A stretch of 64,000 nt of DNA. Source: Paenibacillus thalictri. GTDB lineage: Bacteria > Bacillota > Bacilli > Paenibacillales > NBRC-103111. Below are positions 60,484 to 64,000 of this stretch, one piece after another. The stretch lies in the NCBI RefSeq assembly GCF_004307995.1, contig NZ_SIRE01000021.1, positions 124,001 to 188,000 on the forward strand, written 5' to 3'. Position 1 is the stretch's first letter. Each line of letters opens with the position of its first letter. The notes under the pieces were generated by a model. The model did not search any database, was not told the origin of the DNA, and worked only from the letters and a program-made list of their open reading frames with translations. The translations under genes were made by a program, and so were the position numbers.

Positions 60484-60606
60484 GTCGGTTATTGTCGATT
60501 CTTCTTCTTTTCCGCCCACCAAAAAAGAGAGCAAAAAGGAGAAAATAAAAGCAAACCAACGACCTGCTTGTCCTAATTACTCAATTTCGTCATTCACCTA
60601 TTAGAA

Positions 60607-60622
60607 ACACAACATATAGTGT
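60607..60622. promoter_or_regulatory. NrdR box 1
   Basis: ACACAACATATAGTGT differs by one base from the NrdR consensus ACACWATATATWGTGT and is almost palindromic. It lies just upstream of the TATAAT -10 box of nrdJ. NrdR is the nucleotide-sensing repressor of ribonucleotide reductase genes. Confidence 0.85.
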
Positions 60623-60624
60623 TG

Positions 60625-60630
60625 TATAAT
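60625..60630 (+). promoter_or_regulatory. -10 box of nrdJ
   Basis: TATAAT lies 2 bp after NrdR box 1. The best -35 candidate, TTAGAA at 60601, is weak. Transcription would start near 60637. Confidence 0.7.
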
Positions 60631-60636
60631 GATTTT

Positions 60637-61067
60637 CGCATACCAGATATTGTGATTATTATTGGAATTTTTTGATGTTTAAAAGTGGTTGAAAATGGTT
60701 TTACAGGCGCTTTATTGGCGGTTTTGGAGGTGTGCGGCAGCCTTGTCATGCCGGGCTTTCGCCCTGTTTAACGGGCGCCTCAGAGCAGCGTCAGAAGCTC
60801 CGGAAGGCCTTTTTCACCGGCTGGTGCAAAGCCCGTTTTGACTGGCAGTGTGCATCTTATGTCAACGCCTGAGCCGGCTTTTTTTACAATCCGGACCCAT
60901 TGCAAGAGCAAGTTTTTCGGCAGCTAAGCTCAGCCCACAGCTACGATACGAATCTTCCTGACGGAAGACTCGATCCATACTTACGATACAACAAGCTTCC
61001 TCACGGAAAGCGCATCAGAATGCCGGTGCAAGTTTTCGTCCGGAAAGCCCCAAGGAGGTTATTTTTG
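60637..61067 (+). promoter_or_regulatory. Long structured leader of nrdJ (candidate RNA regulator)
   Basis: About 430 bases separate the predicted transcription start from the nrdJ start codon. AGGCGC (60705) can pair with GCGCCT (60775), closing a junction with hairpins CGGCA/TGCCG and GGGC-TTTC-GCCC; CGCCC/GGGCG (60760-60777) competes with the latter. CCGGCT (60817) can pair with AGCCGG (60872) just before a seven-T run at 60879-60885, like a terminator. Two tandem 40-bp units (TACGATAC then CTTCC-N4-GGAAG) follow at 60942 and 60982. No B12 box of a cobalamin riboswitch was found. Confidence 0.5.
60640..60655. promoter_or_regulatory. NrdR box 2
   Basis: ATACCAGATATTGTGA matches the NrdR consensus at 12 of 16 positions and begins 33 bp after box 1, about three helical turns, as usual for paired NrdR boxes. 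Confidence 0.65.
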
Positions 61068-63674
61068 TTGAAAACAGTGCAAGGGAATAAATTAGAAGGT
61101 TTAAGCGAGAAAATCTTTCTCGACCGTTACGCGCTTAAGGATGCCGATACGAATCATACCAAGGTCGGCGATACCGTTCTTGTGTTAACCAAGGACGATC
61201 CGAAATTCCCGGCTAAAGAAGTAGGAGAAGTGATCAGCCGGGAAGGCCGCAACGTGAAAATCAAACTCCGCAGCGGAGAGATTTTCGAGTCGGCGATTGA
61301 GAAGCTGACCCTGTCTACCGAAAGCACTCCCGACCAGCTGTGGAATCGTTTGGCTAAAGCAATGGCTTCCGTGGAAGCGACACCGGAGAAGAAGAAAGAA
61401 TGGACCGATAAATTCAGATATATTTTAGATGATTGGAAGCTTGTGCCGGGCGGCCGGATTGCGGCCGGAGCCGATGCCAGCGACGAGCTCACGTTGTTCA
61501 ACTGTTATGTTATTCCATCCCCGCACGACAGCCGCGGCGGCATTATGGCGACGCTGTCGGAAATGACGGAAATTATGGCCCGCGGCGGCGGAGTCGGCAT
61601 TAACTTGTCTTCGCTGCGTCCGCGCCGCGCGATCGTCAAAGGCGTTAACGGATCTTCCAGTGGCGCTGTGTCATGGGGCGGATTGTTCAGCTATACGACA
61701 GGGTTGATCGAGCAAGGAGGCAGCCGCCGCGGCGCGCTTATGCTGATGATTAACGACTGGCATCCGGACGTGGTTGATTTTATTACCGTCAAGCAAACGA
61801 TGGGGCAGATTACGAACGCCAACTTGTCCGTTTGTGTAAGTAACGCTTTTATGAAGGCTGTTAAGGAAGATTTGGACTGGGAGCTTGTATATCCGGACTC
61901 GACCGATCCCGATTATGATCAAGTGTGGGATGGCGACCTGGATAAGTGGAAGAAGCTCGGCAAGCCAGTCAAGCCGTACCGTACGGTAAAAGCGCGCGAC
62001 GTGTGGCATACGATTATCGAATCGGCATGGAAATCCGCGGAGCCGGGCGTTGTCTTTATGGAATATTACAACCAAATGTCCAACAGCTGGTATTTCAACC
62101 CGATCATCTGTACGAATCCGTGCGGTGAGCAAGGGCTGCCTGCATGGGGCGTCTGCAATCTGTCGGCGGTCAATCTGTCTAAGTTCTACGATGCCGACAA
62201 ACACGATGTCGCATGGGATGAATTAGGCAAAGTGGTTCGTTATTCTACCCGTTTTCTCGATAATGTGATCGACAAAACGCCATATCATTTTGAAGAAAAC
62301 CGTACTAACCAACAAGGCGAACGCCGTGTAGGACTTGGCTCCATGGGTCTGGCCGAGCTGATGATCAAGCTGGAGATCCGTTACGGCAGTCCGGAATCGC
62401 TGCAATTCCTTGATAAATTGTATGGTTTTATGGCGAAGGAAGCTTATTTGGCGTCTGCCGACATTGCTGAAGAGAAAGGTTCTTTTAAGCATTTTGACGA
62501 TGAGAAGTTCCTGCAAAGCGGCTTTATGAAAAATATGACCTCGGTTTATCCCGAAGTTGGCGCCGCTGTTAAGAAGAAAGGCATGCGCAACGTAACCGTG
62601 ATTACCCAGGCGCCTACGGGCAGCACCGGAACGATGGTAGGCACGTCGACCGGGATTGAGCCGTATTTCGCTTTTGAATATTACCGTCAAAGCCGTCTGG
62701 GCTTCGACAAGCAATATGTGCCGATCGCTCAAGATTGGAAAGACCAGCATCCGAACGATGAACTGCCGGACTACTTCGTAACGGCGATGGACCTGTCTGC
62801 GGAAGATCATATCCGGGCTCAAGCGGCCATTCAGAAATGGGTGGACAGCTCCATCTCCAAAACGGCCAACTGTCCTTCGGACTTTACCGTTGAAGAAACA
62901 AAACGCCTTTACGAATTGGCGTTTGATCTGGGCTGCAAAGGCGTAACGATTTATCGCGACGGCAGCCGCGACGTCCAAGTGCTTTCAACGGAGAAAAAAG
63001 AAGAGAAACCTGCGGCTGAAGCGCCAAGCGCGGAACCTAAGGAAGCTGTTGCTGCCGAGAAAGAAGCAAGCAGTTTGCAGAATATCTCCGCATCGCTGGC
63101 CGTTAATGTCGATGCGAAAACAGAGAAAGTGTTCGACAACGAATACAGAAAACGCCCGCAAATCCTGCGCGGCGCCACGTATAAGATCAACACGCCGTTT
63201 GGCATGGCCTATATCACGATTAATGATTTGAACGGTACGCCGGGAGAAATTTTCCTGAACGTGGGCAAAGCAGGCTCTGACGTATTTGCCATGTCTGAAG
63301 CGCTTGGACGTGTCTGCTCCTTGTTCCTGCGTTACGGCAACCATGGCGACAAAGCCAAGCTGCTTGTCAAGCATCTCAAAGGCATCGGCGGTTCCGGCGC
63401 GATCGGATTTGGCGTCAATCGCGTGGAATCCATTGCCGACGCAGTCGCCAAGGCGCTGGAAATGCACGAAGAGTCCCGCGTCGACGACGGAGGCGCGAAC
63501 CAATTTGTCACAGCAACGCAGGAAGTTGTAGCGGAAGCTCCGGCAGTCAGCTACGCTGTCAGCAAAAGCGCAGCCACCTCGCTGGACCTGTGCCCATCCT
63601 GCGGCTCCGCGTCGCTGATCAACACCGAGGGCTGCAAAAATTGCAGCAACTGCGGTTACTCTAGATGCAGTTAA
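61068..63674 (+). CDS. nrdJ: Class II (adenosylcobalamin-dependent) ribonucleotide reductase
   Basis: 868 residues; makes deoxyribonucleotides with a B12-derived radical, in air or without it. Catalytic features are the first reducing Cys in LFNCYVIPSPHDSRGG, NPCGEQGLPAWGVCNLS with the thiyl Cys and Glu, and the radical-site loop QAPTGSTGTMVGTSTGIEP. An Ala/Glu-rich linker, a TSCPD domain (RGATYKINTPFGMAY) and a C-terminal CPSC...CKNCSNCGYSRC zinc/redox tail follow. TTG 61068 (or 61065) is preferred because AAGGAGG is 9 (or 6) bp upstream; the open frame runs 168 bp further without a ribosome site. Confidence 0.95.
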   Translation: MKTVQGNKLEGLSEKIFLDRYALKDADTNHTKVGDTVLVLTKDDPKFPAKEVGEVISREGRNVKIKLRSGEIFESAIEKLTLSTESTPDQLWNRLAKAMASVEATPEKKKEWTDKFRYILDDWKLVPGGRIAAGADASDELTLFNCYVIPSPHDSRGGIMATLSEMTEIMARGGGVGINLSSLRPRRAIVKGVNGSSSGAVSWGGLFSYTTGLIEQGGSRRGALMLMINDWHPDVVDFITVKQTMGQITNANLSVCVSNAFMKAVKEDLDWELVYPDSTDPDYDQVWDGDLDKWKKLGKPVKPYRTVKARDVWHTIIESAWKSAEPGVVFMEYYNQMSNSWYFNPIICTNPCGEQGLPAWGVCNLSAVNLSKFYDADKHDVAWDELGKVVRYSTRFLDNVIDKTPYHFEENRTNQQGERRVGLGSMGLAELMIKLEIRYGSPESLQFLDKLYGFMAKEAYLASADIAEEKGSFKHFDDEKFLQSGFMKNMTSVYPEVGAAVKKKGMRNVTVITQAPTGSTGTMVGTSTGIEPYFAFEYYRQSRLGFDKQYVPIAQDWKDQHPNDELPDYFVTAMDLSAEDHIRAQAAIQKWVDSSISKTANCPSDFTVEETKRLYELAFDLGCKGVTIYRDGSRDVQVLSTEKKEEKPAAEAPSAEPKEAVAAEKEASSLQNISASLAVNVDAKTEKVFDNEYRKRPQILRGATYKINTPFGMAYITINDLNGTPGEIFLNVGKAGSDVFAMSEALGRVCSLFLRYGNHGDKAKLLVKHLKGIGGSGAIGFGVNRVESIADAVAKALEMHEESRVDDGGANQFVTATQEVVAEAPAVSYAVSKSAATSLDLCPSCGSASLINTEGCKNCSNCGYSRCS

Positions 63675-63675
63675 C

Positions 63676-63701
63676 AAAAAAGGCCGAAAGGCCTTTTTTT
63701 T
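63676..63701 (+). terminator. Terminator of nrdJ
   Basis: AAAAAAGGCC and GGCCTTTTTTTT form a stem on a GAAA tetraloop with a long T-run, starting just after the stop codon. Confidence 0.95.
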
Positions 63702-64000
63702 GTATGTATGTGGTGGTGTGAAAGAAGTGCTTTTTTGGCTGTAATATGCTCCCGAATCAGCGGGCATGGAGAAGCATTTTAAAAGCGCCGTTCTTCCGCG
63801 GTTGAGTGAACTGCTGGGTAATAATAGGCTTCAGATTCTACGTTAGCCAATAACGCATATCGTGAGCATTCACAACTTTTGCTTTGATTGTTACATTAAC
63901 GATATTGCTTTTGACCCTGAGTACCAGGGAATCGATAGTTAAAGAAGCAGAAAGCCGCGGCAAGCTTTTTCATTAAAATAACTGGCAGGATAGCATAGTT
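63702..64000. other. Intergenic end of window
   Basis: No gene, repeat or RNA was recognised in the last 299 bases. Confidence 0.4.

Noticed and set aside
60900..61064. N-terminal extension of NrdJ by 56 residues
   Set aside because: The segment lacks a ribosome site, consists of hairpin repeats at the DNA level, and ends in a perfect AAGGAGG placed for a TTG start.
60637..61067. Canonical cobalamin riboswitch before nrdJ
   Set aside because: The conserved B12 box (GCCAGGAGACCTGCC-like) and the GCCACTG core could not be found; only a general structured leader is claimed.

Overview
The window looks like a piece of a Gram-positive, Paenibacillaceae-type chromosome (Paenibacillus, Cohnella or a close relative). 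The reasons are lipoprotein substrate-binding proteins with lipoboxes, YesM/YesN-type two-component and AraC regulators, two giant S-layer-homology (SLH) surface proteins, strong Shine-Dalgarno sequences often followed by TTG or GTG starts, and a block of Bacillales housekeeping genes (yqzE, yqhG, yqhH, lipM, dat, argS). No tRNA, rRNA, CRISPR array or intact insertion sequence was seen. All family names come from reading motifs by eye; no database search was run.

Layout. 1-7,950: an oligopeptide/glutathione-type ABC transporter (dppC-B-D-F, minus strand, cut by the window edge) divergent from its lipoprotein binding protein, an amidohydrolase/decarboxylase-family protein and a sulfatase. 8,300-23,800: a carbohydrate locus with a CUT1 ABC transporter, two FAD_oxidored-family oxidoreductases, an HpcH/HpaI aldolase, a YesMN two-component system, a secreted golvesin-type domain protein, an SGNH esterase, an AraC regulator and a second, near-duplicate sugar-binding lipoprotein. 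24,100-30,400: a 2,053-residue SLH surface protein. 30,400-35,900: an aromatic catabolic operon (flavoprotein hydroxylase, FAH-family hydrolase, gentisate dioxygenase) behind a promoter with a perfect 34-bp palindrome, followed by a class II aldolase-family gene and an MBL-fold hydrolase. 36,000-39,700: a decayed sugar-permease remnant and an RCC1-repeat SLH protein. 40,000-42,700: a compact four-gene operon of unknown purpose. 42,800-49,400: acetyltransferase, AraC regulator, second sulfatase, a three-gene minus-strand operon and a chemotaxis receptor. 49,400-64,000: housekeeping genes ending in a class II ribonucleotide reductase with NrdR boxes and a long structured leader.

The most promising undescribed system is the four-gene operon at 40,051-42,666. 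It encodes two tandem paralogues related to the C-terminal part of 3-hydroxyanthranilate dioxygenase (one keeps an H-x5-E motif, the other has lost the E), a TAXI-type solute-binding fold without any signal peptide, and a Rieske ferredoxin. Its promoter carries a pair of GTAAAGAT direct repeats 21 bp apart, exactly 36 bp upstream of the -10 box. The same arrangement, with the same 36-bp offset, precedes the dpp-type binding-protein operon 36 kb away. This suggests that one unknown regulator joins uptake (dpp), an amidohydrolase/sulfatase step and the novel oxygenase-like operon into one regulon.
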